From a virus, in the IMG/VR virus record IMGVR_UViG_3300020478_000058, positions 1 to 25,241 of that record: a stretch of 25,241 bases of DNA, one strand, 5' to 3'. A program made the translations under genes and the position numbers. Shown here piece after piece: positions 6,885 through 14,400 of the stretch. Numbering within the stretch: the first letter of the stretch is position 1; every line of letters starts with the position of its first letter. The notes beneath the pieces were generated by a model that was not told where the DNA came from, ran no database searches, and saw only the letters and a list, made by a program, of their open reading frames with translations.

Positions 6885-7683
6885 ACATCTAGGTGGAGGG
6901 GTTGTTTTATATGAAGATGCCTTTGATGTTGATTGGGGAACCCTTTGTGAGTTCGCTGAAGAACAAGCGCAAGCCGAGTGGGAGTCAATGTACACCCCTG
7001 GCAAAGACCCGTTGACTGGAGAAGAAGGGTACATAAATAGAAATGGTTACTTCTTCCACGAAAAGGGCATTACTGAAATGCCTCGTCACTGTGCTTATCT
7101 GCATAGTGATCCTGGCCCTGACATAGTTCCTTTACTTCACGAACTGGAACATAAACGGGATCTTTGTGCGGCTGAGTACATGGACAGGTTCCCGATTTCT
7201 GCTGCCTCTGTGTGGTGGAAAATAAAAGGCCACTTCTTGGTTTACCCGACAGGTTCTTTTCTTGGGGCTCACGCAGATACAAGCACAGATTATAAATATG
7301 GGGTACCCCACCCAACACACCAAATTGCCACTCGGACTGTGATAAGCACACTCACTTTCTTTAACAACTCTGGCACTGATTTCACTGGCGGTGATCTGGT
7401 TTTCCCTTACCTTGATATTCGCCACCAACCCAAAGCAGGGGATCTGTTGATTTTCCCATCAAATTACATGGGAGCGCATGAGTGTGAAACCGTCACTAGC
7501 GGGACACGGTTTAGCCATGTCGGCTGGTATTGCCAAGGTTCACCTGATATGAGATTCGAAATAGATGTAACAGACCCATTAGAAGACCCTGAACGTGCGG
7601 CAACAGCCACAAATGTGTATTTAACAGAACCTTTAGGTGTCGCTATGGAACAAGCCTGGGCGGGTAAAACTCGGGCTAACTAG
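6850..7683 (+). CDS. 2OG-Fe(II) oxygenase, prolyl 4-hydroxylase-like (3)
   Basis: A 277-residue prolyl-4-hydroxylase-like enzyme. Iron ligands are H141-x-D143 (GAHADTST) and H210 (GAHECE). R220 (SGTRFSH) binds 2OG. The FTGGDLVFPYLDI...LLIFPSNY region closely matches the enzyme at 2443-3189, so they are paralogues, but this one uses Arg rather than Lys for 2OG. The start is uncertain: ATG 6850 gives a 35-nt overlap with the previous gene, and ATG 6868 gives 17 nt; neither has a strong ribosome site. The gene ends 8 nt inside the 3' end of the opposite-strand methyltransferase gene and closes the oxygenase cluster. Confidence 0.85.
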   Translation: MSSQRAMNTTGKHLGGGVVLYEDAFDVDWGTLCEFAEEQAQAEWESMYTPGKDPLTGEEGYINRNGYFFHEKGITEMPRHCAYLHSDPGPDIVPLLHELEHKRDLCAAEYMDRFPISAASVWWKIKGHFLVYPTGSFLGAHADTSTDYKYGVPHPTHQIATRTVISTLTFFNNSGTDFTGGDLVFPYLDIRHQPKAGDLLIFPSNYMGAHECETVTSGTRFSHVGWYCQGSPDMRFEIDVTDPLEDPERAATATNVYLTEPLGVAMEQAWAGKTRAN

Positions 7684-8440
7684 CGTGTCTGGTTATTACA
7701 GTGAACCCTGTGTCTAGAGGAAAGTGGATTACGTCTAGGTCATCACGCTTAAGGAACGCCATGTTTGGTTCGTAATGTTCGTGGTGAAGCATTGTCCTCT
7801 TCAGGTACATGCCTTTATACGCACCAGAGTTCACAACAACCATCCTGCCTCCTGGCTTAAGAAGGTTGATGTAGGCATCGCTTAGGTTTTCGTCAACACC
7901 TAACACGTGAGCCATGTGCACTTCAACAAAGTCGTAAGTGCCTGCCCCTTCCCCAGAAAGCACGTCTTCGTGGTCCATAACTGAATACCGAGGGGTGTAA
8001 GAACTTACCTCTGCACTTGTTGGCCACCAGTCTTCAAACACTGCAAAGTCCAAGCCATTTAGAAATGTGACGTCTTTACCGTTGGCTTGGTCAACAAGTT
8101 TCATTGTGAAATGGGACCCTTCAGGGACAGCCATAAACACTTTGGTTGGGTTTGCCAAATCGAACATAAGGTGGCGGAATTCTGCACTTGTCCAAAGATA
8201 TGACTCCCATTCAGGGTGCATGTCTTTAAGGATCTCGTACATCATAAAGTAAGGATCGTGACCGCCTGCGATAGCCCTATTGTCAGGGTTCTTTGCTTTC
8301 ACATAGTCGGAAGCGTGGTTATAAAAGTCTTGTCTCACACCAGACATAAGTTTGTCCATGTCCGACAAACTTGTTTTAGTGAGAGCAAGGGCGACTACGT
8401 TTTTACGGAATAAATCTGTTACTGCAAATTGCACAGCCAT
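7676..8440 (-). CDS. Probable SAM-dependent methyltransferase
   Basis: A 254-residue protein with class I methyltransferase traits in its second half. KVFMAVPEGSHFTMKLVDQ lies at the usual first-motif position, though it lacks a clean GxGxG. TYDFVEVHMAHVLG resembles the acidic strand. YINLLKPGGRMVVVNSG is the classic post-motif loop and strand. The N-terminal ~90 residues are a helical cap. The substrate is unknown. It is the last gene of a five-gene minus-strand operon; its ATG overlaps the upstream stop (TAATG) and an AAGGGAG ribosome site precedes it. Its end overlaps the oxygenase gene on the other strand by 8 nt. Being beside a protein-modification cluster, it could modify the same target, but its separate transcription argues for caution. 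Confidence 0.6.
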   Translation of the reverse strand: MAVQFAVTDLFRKNVVALALTKTSLSDMDKLMSGVRQDFYNHASDYVKAKNPDNRAIAGGHDPYFMMYEILKDMHPEWESYLWTSAEFRHLMFDLANPTKVFMAVPEGSHFTMKLVDQANGKDVTFLNGLDFAVFEDWWPTSAEVSSYTPRYSVMDHEDVLSGEGAGTYDFVEVHMAHVLGVDENLSDAYINLLKPGGRMVVVNSGAYKGMYLKRTMLHHEHYEPNMAFLKRDDLDVIHFPLDTGFTVITRHAS

Positions 8441-8808
8441 TACATCGCTCCCTTAGCAAGGTGACGCCAGTGGAATGCACGGCGAACATGTTCTTCTAAT
8501 CTTGTTTTCGTTGCGTTCATCCACGACTCAGCGGCATGAAGGTAGTTGCGCCCATCCCCATGTTCAGCGGAGACGCTGGCGGTTACTTTGTTCCCTTGCA
8601 TAAGTGGTTTTACGTCCGACTTAAGAGTTGTGTATGGGAAAAAGTCACGGCTTTCTGTGATTATTTCATCAATCGTGACTGTATCTATAGTGTTTAAGTC
8701 CATTCCCAGTATCGCCATAATCACGGCAATTTCTTGTTCTTGGTGCTCTGCATCTTTTGCGGCGCTGTAAATAGATCCTTCACTTCCTGTAAAACTGCGA
8801 ATTGTCAT
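8440..8808 (-). CDS. Hypothetical protein, minus-strand operon gene 4
   Basis: A 122-residue protein I do not recognise. It is mostly hydrophilic and helical, with a central VTIDEIITESRDFFPYT segment and a basic C-terminal helix (residues ~95-118, rich in R, H and K). There is no membrane segment or signal peptide. It is translationally coupled on both sides: its ATG lies in the stop of the 185-residue gene (ATGA), and its stop overlaps the methyltransferase start (TAATG). These overlaps are the main evidence that it is real. A function cannot be assigned. Confidence 0.65.
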   Translation of the reverse strand: MTIRSFTGSEGSIYSAAKDAEHQEQEIAVIMAILGMDLNTIDTVTIDEIITESRDFFPYTTLKSDVKPLMQGNKVTASVSAEHGDGRNYLHAAESWMNATKTRLEEHVRRAFHWRHLAKGAM

Positions 8809-9362
8809 GTGAAAAGGTCACTTTCTATACTTCCTGATTGGTTCCATGGGGCTCCCATACCAACAGGGTTAACAAACTTGCAATTCTCTACCCAGCGACC
8901 CTCAACACTTTCCGTGCAAATCAGATCACCGTTCCAACGAACAATGTCATCATCGTGGGCTTCACTGTCCCACTTCTTGTCACTGTGTTTAGAAGCACCA
9001 AATGTTTCAGGCACATGGACTGCTCGTCCTGCTGCTTTTGCACGTGCTTCAATCATTGGGTCCGTAACTGATTTATCTGTCACACCTTGTGAATTGTCCC
9101 AATAGTTTGCCGAGAGCACTTCTGCGCCTAAATCTAACACCGCATCAATTTCTTCCTGCGGGCCTTGGGGCATTCCTACTATTGGGCCTTTTAGAAGCGA
9201 CGGCACGTTCCCTTTATTGGCCTCTAAGTTTCCTTCTATATAGACATGCCCGCCCTCGCCTTGTTTTGGTCTAGCGGGAGCATCCCCGTGGATAAAGCCT
9301 TTTCGTTCAGCGGCAAGTTTGGGGACTGAAGGTAAGGGCTTGTCCTTATATTCAAAGTCCAT
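8805..9362 (-). CDS. Hypothetical protein, minus-strand operon gene 3
   Basis: A 185-residue acidic, hydrophilic protein with no family I recognise. The first ~55 residues are proline- and glycine-rich and probably extended (DKPLPSVPKLAAERK, then APARPKQGEGGHVYIEGN). The middle, EEIDAVLDLGAEVLSANYWD, is probably helical, and the rest has many D, W and N residues. It has an excellent ribosome site (TAGGAGG) nine bases before its ATG. It follows the 68-residue gene by 9 nt and ends in an ATGA overlap with the next gene. It could be a small structural or accessory protein, but nothing decides this. Confidence 0.65.
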   Translation of the reverse strand: MDFEYKDKPLPSVPKLAAERKGFIHGDAPARPKQGEGGHVYIEGNLEANKGNVPSLLKGPIVGMPQGPQEEIDAVLDLGAEVLSANYWDNSQGVTDKSVTDPMIEARAKAAGRAVHVPETFGASKHSDKKWDSEAHDDDIVRWNGDLICTESVEGRWVENCKFVNPVGMGAPWNQSGSIESDLFT

Positions 9363-9371
9363 CGCCGCCTC

Positions 9372-9578
9372 CTAGAGTGCTTCGTAAGATGTCACCATCT
9401 TTTTAAGACAGTCATATGGTTTATATAGTGCTGAATCTGATTCAACAGGAATCACAAAAGATGAATCAATATCGTCTGGGACATCTGGAAGCATCAAGCC
9501 AAGGACATATATCCAGTATTCCAATTGTTCTTTAGCACGTGCTTTCGCAGTTGCTTTTTGATCGTCACTTAAAGCCAT
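9372..9578 (-). CDS. Small hypothetical protein, minus-strand operon gene 2
   Basis: A 68-residue protein with a charged N-terminal helix (MALSDDQKATAKARAKEQLEYW), a hydrophobic patch (WIYVLGLMLP) too short for a sure membrane span, and a second helix at the end. An AAGGTAA ribosome site lies just before the ATG. It starts 14 nt after the stop of the 80-residue gene. Not recognised. Size and order suggest a pair with its neighbour. Confidence 0.6.
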   Translation of the reverse strand: MALSDDQKATAKARAKEQLEYWIYVLGLMLPDVPDDIDSSFVIPVESDSALYKPYDCLKKMVTSYEAL

Positions 9579-9592
9579 TTGGTTACCTTATC

Positions 9593-9835
9593 TCAGCCGA
9601 GGGCATCTAATTTGGCTTTGCAAGCCTTCCACTTTGCGAGGCTTTTTTCCAAGAGAACATCCTGTGCAAGTTTGTTCCCATCGGCGTCGGCTGGCGCTGT
9701 GAAATCTACTGATAGATCATCAGGGTCCTGGCCTGCTCGCCATGATACTTCGTGGACCTCGTTTTCTATTGAGGCCATGGCACGTTGTAGCATAGCCCTC
9801 TTGTCTGCTGTACTAAAAGTGGTTGAAAAATCCAT
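9593..9835 (-). CDS. Small hypothetical protein, first gene of minus-strand operon
   Basis: An 80-residue, probably two-helix protein. The N-terminal helix includes RAMLQRAMASIENEVHEV, a DPDDLSVDF turn follows, and the C-terminal helix includes LLEKSLAKWKACKAKLDAL. The ATG follows a GAAGGAA ribosome site. It is the promoter-proximal gene of the minus-strand unit, about 40-45 nt from the predicted transcription start. Not recognised. Confidence 0.6.
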   Translation of the reverse strand: MDFSTTFSTADKRAMLQRAMASIENEVHEVSWRAGQDPDDLSVDFTAPADADGNKLAQDVLLEKSLAKWKACKAKLDALG

Positions 9836-9861
9836 TTCCTTCTTATCCTTGGCTCGGTTAA

Positions 9862-9876
9862 GTGTCTACATGACAC
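9862..9876. promoter_or_regulatory. Inverted repeat in divergent control region (possible operator)
   Basis: GTGTC-TACAT-GACAC forms a 5-bp-arm inverted repeat. It abuts the minus-strand -10 element and covers its expected start of transcription, a natural place for a repressor. Arms this short could occur by chance. Confidence 0.3.
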
Positions 9877-9883
9877 GATACCA
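9875..9883 (-). promoter_or_regulatory. Candidate extended -10 promoter for minus-strand operon
   Basis: Read on the minus strand, TGGTATCGT is an extended -10 element. It lies about 40 nt from the ATG at 9835 and has no good -35 match. It resembles the two plus-strand elements TGGTATAGA (9913-9921) and TGGTATAGT (21720-21728). Confidence 0.4.
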
Positions 9884-9891
9884 CTACGCAT

Positions 9892-9921
9892 TTGCCATGT
9901 AGCGAGGCTATTTGGTATAGA
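9892..9921 (+). promoter_or_regulatory. Candidate sigma70-type promoter for tail module
   Basis: TTGCCA (9892-9897), an 18-nt spacer and TATAGA (9916-9921) with an upstream TGG form a good vegetative promoter. It would give a leader of about 90 nt before the major tail protein ATG at 10018. It lies back to back with the minus-strand promoter in the 182-nt divergent gap 9836-10017, which otherwise holds no gene. Confidence 0.5.
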
Positions 9922-10017
9922 AATCCTTTACCCTCTCTCACACTTTCATTTTCATGCGACAGAATAGGAAGACAGGGAAACCTGGACATGTAACAAGGAA
10001 AACTTAGGAGTATAGAT

Positions 10018-10590
10018 ATGCCAGCCCATCAGAGTACGATTACTTTCGATGTTAAAGAATGTGCGGTTTATGAGCAGACTTCGGACCTCTCCACGGGTGC
10101 TTCCGAATACGGTGATAAGACCTCTGTTCGAGGAATCCAAGAAATTTCTCTAGAACCGAACTTCATAACTAACGAATTAAAAGGTGACGGCGGTGTTGTT
10201 CTTTCCAAAAAGGGCAAAGTAGACCGTCTCAACTTTTCATGCACATATAGTGAACTTGCAATTGACGTGCTAAATATCCTATTAGGATCAGGCATCTCAA
10301 CAGGTGGTTCAAACGAAGCAGAAACTGCCAGTTTGGCTTTGGATGACACCTCTCTTCCATATTTCAAGACCGCCGTTCTTATCGACGACCTTGAATCTTC
10401 TGGAACCGCACTTGCGACTGTGATAATCACACTTCAAAAGTGCCAGTTGACTGGTGGTACCTTGGTGACAGGTTCTACTGATACATTCAGTACCCCGAAC
10501 TTCACCGCTGAGGCCATTAAGCCTAAAGGCACGCCAGTTCGATTCGGGGACATTGCCTTCGCTGAAACTGCTGAGTCACTACCAGCCTAA
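10018..10590 (+). CDS. Major tail (tube) protein
   Basis: A 190-residue protein assigned mainly by position and character. It lies directly before the frameshifted chaperone pair and the tape measure gene. It is beta-rich, with many T, S and G residues and a regular run of strands (STITFDVKECAVYE, VDRLNFSCTY, TALATVIITLQKCQLTGG, DTFSTPNFTAEAI), typical of siphovirus tail-tube proteins that stack as hexameric rings. It has its own promoter (9892-9921), a clear ribosome site (AGGAG, 10006-10010) and a strong terminator right after it (10627-10653), as expected for a highly expressed structural protein. A minor structural role is less likely. Confidence 0.8.
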   Translation: MPAHQSTITFDVKECAVYEQTSDLSTGASEYGDKTSVRGIQEISLEPNFITNELKGDGGVVLSKKGKVDRLNFSCTYSELAIDVLNILLGSGISTGGSNEAETASLALDDTSLPYFKTAVLIDDLESSGTALATVIITLQKCQLTGGTLVTGSTDTFSTPNFTAEAIKPKGTPVRFGDIAFAETAESLPA

Positions 10591-10626
10591 TAAGTTTCAC
10601 AACACTCCTAAGCGGGCGAAATAGCG

Positions 10627-10653
10627 AAACGGGGGCCGAGAGGCCCTCGTTTT
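10627..10653 (+). terminator. Rho-independent terminator after major tail protein gene
   Basis: An 11-bp stem (AAACGGGGGCC / GGCCCTCGTTT, one G-T wobble) closes on a GAGA tetraloop of the stable GNRA type and runs into TTTT (10650-10653). It sits in the 88-nt gap 10591-10678, 36 nt after the major tail protein stop. Downstream tail genes would then depend on partial read-through, giving the usual drop in expression after the tube protein. Confidence 0.75.
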
Positions 10654-10678
10654 GCCACGTTTGGGGTAAGGTGTATAT

Positions 10679-11251
10679 ATGGATTACACACCCGACGTAC
10701 TACGCAACAAAGGTGTCCCTATTCGATTAGCAAAGGTGAGGAAAGACGAAATCGATTGGACCTCGATCTACGACTCTAATGGGGACATGGAAACAGATAC
10801 CTATTACATTAGGTTTACCCATAATGTCATTGCAGATATGGAAGAGGCCTGGGATGGTATCCAAAATTGGCAAGAAGCCATGGAAGAAAAACCTATTTCT
10901 ACCCTAAGACGCACAATATCGATTTGTATCTTGGAACCAATCGAAAAAGTAGGGGGGATGTTAATAGAGGGGAGGTTGCCTGAGTACAGCAATGCGATCG
11001 GCACTGCATGGGCTCTAGCAAACGGCGTGGACCCCGACGTGGCGAGTCAACTCTTAAAGCAAGCCGAGGTGACAGTGGACTCGCAGGTGAAGATGCTGAA
11101 CACGCAACTCGGAGAGGCGATTCTGGATCTGAAAGACGCAACAGACGAAGTGATGGGTACTTCGCATACCCCTGGGAACGAGCAATCTCAGCCTGGTGCC
11201 AAACGCACCAAAGGTACGCAGACTTCTGGGAAGCAAGCCCAGCCCAAGTAA
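10679..11251 (+). CDS. Tail assembly chaperone, short form (G-like)
   Basis: A 190-residue protein in the position of lambda gpG: after the major tail protein, before the tape measure gene, and overlapped by a second frame. Residues 40-150 are mainly helical (IRFTHNVIADMEEAWDGIQNW; LPEYSNAIGTAWALANG; VKMLNTQLGEAILDLKDA). The last ~30 residues are low complexity (TPGNEQSQPGAKRTKGTQ), as expected where the zero frame is only a tail and the other frame carries the conserved part. Such chaperones coat the tape measure protein during tail assembly and are absent from the virion. A modest ribosome site (AAGG) precedes the ATG at 10679. Confidence 0.8.
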   Translation: MDYTPDVLRNKGVPIRLAKVRKDEIDWTSIYDSNGDMETDTYYIRFTHNVIADMEEAWDGIQNWQEAMEEKPISTLRRTISICILEPIEKVGGMLIEGRLPEYSNAIGTAWALANGVDPDVASQLLKQAEVTVDSQVKMLNTQLGEAILDLKDATDEVMGTSHTPGNEQSQPGAKRTKGTQTSGKQAQPK

Positions 11252-11397
11252 TAGCGGCTGTTACTCTTCATAAAGAAGACACTAAAACAAAGAATAAACA
11301 ATCTGTTATGAATTGGGCTATGTCAATGGGTGGTGGCTTAGAAATTTCCGACAAGACCGGTAGTTCCACTGATACCAATAGTTCTACCGGCGATTGA
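10679..11397 (+). CDS. Tail assembly chaperone, long form by -1 frameshift (G-T-like)
   Basis: The -1 frame is open from 10984 to the TGA at 11395-11397. From about 11155 it encodes a conserved-looking segment, GYFAYPWERAISAWCQT and QRYADFWEASPAQVIAAVTL, typical of the T part of actinophage-type tail chaperones. Upstream of 11155 the -1 frame is a low-complexity basic stretch, so it is probably not a separate gene. I infer a programmed -1 slip that fuses residues 1-160 of the short form to this segment. No canonical slippery heptamer is present. GGT at 11156-11158 (re-pairing to GGG at 11155-11157) gives the neatest junction, while CTTAAAG at 11053-11059 is the nearest to a classical site. 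The fusion would recruit tail tube subunits to the tape measure protein. Confidence 0.7.
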
Positions 11398-11442
11398 CAA
11401 ATATCGTTTGAGTAAGTTGCTAATTTACGAGAGAATGGTGTA

Positions 11443-14400
11443 ATGGCCGTCCAGTTACCACCTCTCGTACAGAGCATTGTTTTAGACCCCTCTGGGGTTA
11501 TGGCTGGCGCTGGTCAAATCACCAAGGGCACTAGCCAAATGAACACTGGATTTCAAAAATCCAACAAAGTCCTTGCTGAAACTAATAACTCGTTAAACAC
11601 GATGGCATTTCGTGCCCAAACAACAGGACGAAATCTTTTTAAGTTTATAGGCGCTCCACTTCTTGCTATAGGGGCCGCTTCTTTAACCGCTTTTGCCAAG
11701 TTCGAATCATCAATGATGAAGATCGAAGCCTTGGTGGGTGTGAGTACTGGAGCAGTAAACCAATTTGCTGACGCTGTAAAAAACGCTTCACGAATTACTG
11801 GTCGTGGCCCTCAAGAACTCGCAGACGCCATGTTCTTCGTAGCCTCAGCAGGTTTACGTGGAGCGACAGCCATGGAAGTTTTGGAAGCCTCGGCTAAAGG
11901 CGCTGCTGTTGGACTTGGCCAAACAAAAGTTGTTGCTGACGCTGCTACTTCAGCCGTTAACGCATATGGCGCTGAAAATTTATCAGGAAGCGCAGCAGTA
12001 GACGTTCTTACCGCTGCTGTTCGTGAAGGTAAAGTCGAAGCAGACCGTTTAGCGCCTGCTATTGGTAAAGCCATCCCTGTTGCGTCTGCTATGGGAATCG
12101 AATTCCACGAAGTCGCAGCGGCTATTGCTGCTATGACCCGTACTGGTACTGACGCTAGAACGTCAGCGATTCAGTTGCGGCAGATTATGCAGTCCATTCT
12201 TGACCCTTCACGTCAGACGGAAGCGGCTTTAAGAGGTATGGGTATCGCACAAGGCGAATTGGCTGACCAGGCACGATCAGATGGCCTATTGGCAGTCTTG
12301 AAACGGTTGCGTGATTTATCTAAAGACAACGAACAAGCCTTTGCCGATATATTCCCCAATATCCGTGCTTTGGCCGGTGCTATGGACATCACCGGTGAAA
12401 ACTTGCAGGAAAATGAAACTATTTTCGCTTCTCTAGCGAACAGTGCGGGAGATACTGATAAAGCGTTTGAAAAAGTTTCTGAAACTGCTGAATTCAAATT
12501 CAATAAAGCGATGCAAGGAATGAAAACGTCCTTTATTGAATTAGGTGCAGCGATGCAACCATTGTTGGTCGTCATCACCAAATTCCTTGACACTATTTCA
12601 TGGTTATTTAGAGTCATCGGGGGCAATCCCGTATTTGCCACATTAACTATCGCAGTGGGTGGATTAGCCACCGCTATGGGCTTATTGCTTATTGTCGCGG
12701 GTCGAGCCGCCCAAGCAATGGTCTTTTACCAACTCGCTACAGGTAAGGCAGTCGGCGCAACATTTGCGATGACAAAAGCCACAAACGGTTTAACCATAGC
12801 GCTGTTAAAAAATCCGCTGTTCCTTGGCATAACAGCAGTTGTAGGTATTGCTTTGCTTACGAAACATCTCGGGATTTTCGGAAAGTCAGCAAAAACAGCA
12901 GCGCACGAACTTGCAGATGCTCAAGGTCAAATTCGCGACGTTAAAAATATTGCCATGCTTTCTGTTAAACCAATGCACGATTTTGCTGACGCAATTCGTA
13001 GCGTTGGGGAAGCCTCTAGAGAATTAGAAATTGCCAAAGACTTTATGTCCAAGTTCGAAGACATCATCAAAGAAGCAAGAGAGATAGGCGATATCGAAGG
13101 AACATCAACTATCACTCGTTCACTTATTTCTGTTTTCCAGGGGCAAGGGGTAACAGAAGAGAACAGAAAAGCAATTGGGGCTGTTCTTGAATCTATCGAA
13201 AAAGAATTCGGTGAAACGTCTGAGGACATATTCACGCCTGAAATTTTTGGTGACGGGCTTACAACCAAAGAAATTATTGATCAACTTTTAGGTGGCGGCG
13301 AATTTGCTGCCGACGCTGATATCCGAGCATTAATGAGTGGAGTCAGCGACGAACTCAACAGTCAAACCGAAGATTTGATTGCAAAATGGAAAGGGCTAAC
13401 GAGAGGTAGAAAAGGTTTTGGTTTAAGTCTTGAAGACTTTATCCAGACCCAAGATGATAAAGGGATAGAAGAAGCCTTATCTGGTCCTGTTGATGTTTTC
13501 TTGCAAAAAATGAACGCTGGAAGATTCCGTGAAGCGTTCAACATTATTGACGAAATTCGTGGGGCTATAAGAGATAGCGCTGACGGTGAGGAAGAAACAG
13601 CCATGTTGGCTTTGGTCGATAAAGCCTTTGCGGATAAGTTGCACAGAATCGATGGCTTCACCGACGACATGGGTCATAACATCAACAGCATCGATCAAAT
13701 GTTGGAGATTCTCGCGCAGGGCGAGGACTCCGGTTTACTTACAGGCGAGTTCGGTGGGGACAAGTGGTGGCACGCTCTCGCCGACGAGATAGAAAGAGTC
13801 CGAAACACACTTACCACTGGTGAGATGAAAGAAGTTATCGAGGGTCGGACGACCATGGAGGACTTGATCCGAAACAAGGCCATTGCCAACCTTGAAGCAG
13901 CAAATAAAGAAATAAAAGAACTCGGAGACGATGGTCCAGATGCAATTCAAACCGTAGGGAACGCTTTCAAAGATTTAGAAGCCGCTATGGGTGTTGTAGA
14001 TGATAAAGCCAAAGAGTTTGGTGATCGTTTCGATTTGTTAACTGAACGAGGTATTGCTTTAGCCAGAGTCCAAGGAAACGTCAACGAAGCAATAGGCGAC
14101 TTTGGGGAAGCCGCTTTCGAATCTGGCGGGCAAATGGACGGGTTTGGTGGAGAAGCGACGGATACTCTTAACGCTTTTCTTGATGCGATAGAAGAAATGA
14201 GAGACGCCGGTGCGACGATGGTCGCATCAGGCGAATTCACGGCAGAAGAAGCAGCAAATTCCGTGTTTGGCATGGTTGAAGTTCTTAAAGCCGAAGCCCG
14301 TGCATTAGGTGTCGCTGAAGATGTTATGGCAGATTTGTTGCACGGTATAGGTATGGGTACTGAAAGTGCCTTGACAGAAGTTTTGGCTGCTGGGGCAAAC

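Noticed and set aside
9579-9902. 107-codon plus-strand frame opposite the first two minus-strand genes, including a 10-codon ATG frame at 9870
   Set aside because: It is antisense to coupled genes with good ribosome sites and has no ribosome site of its own.
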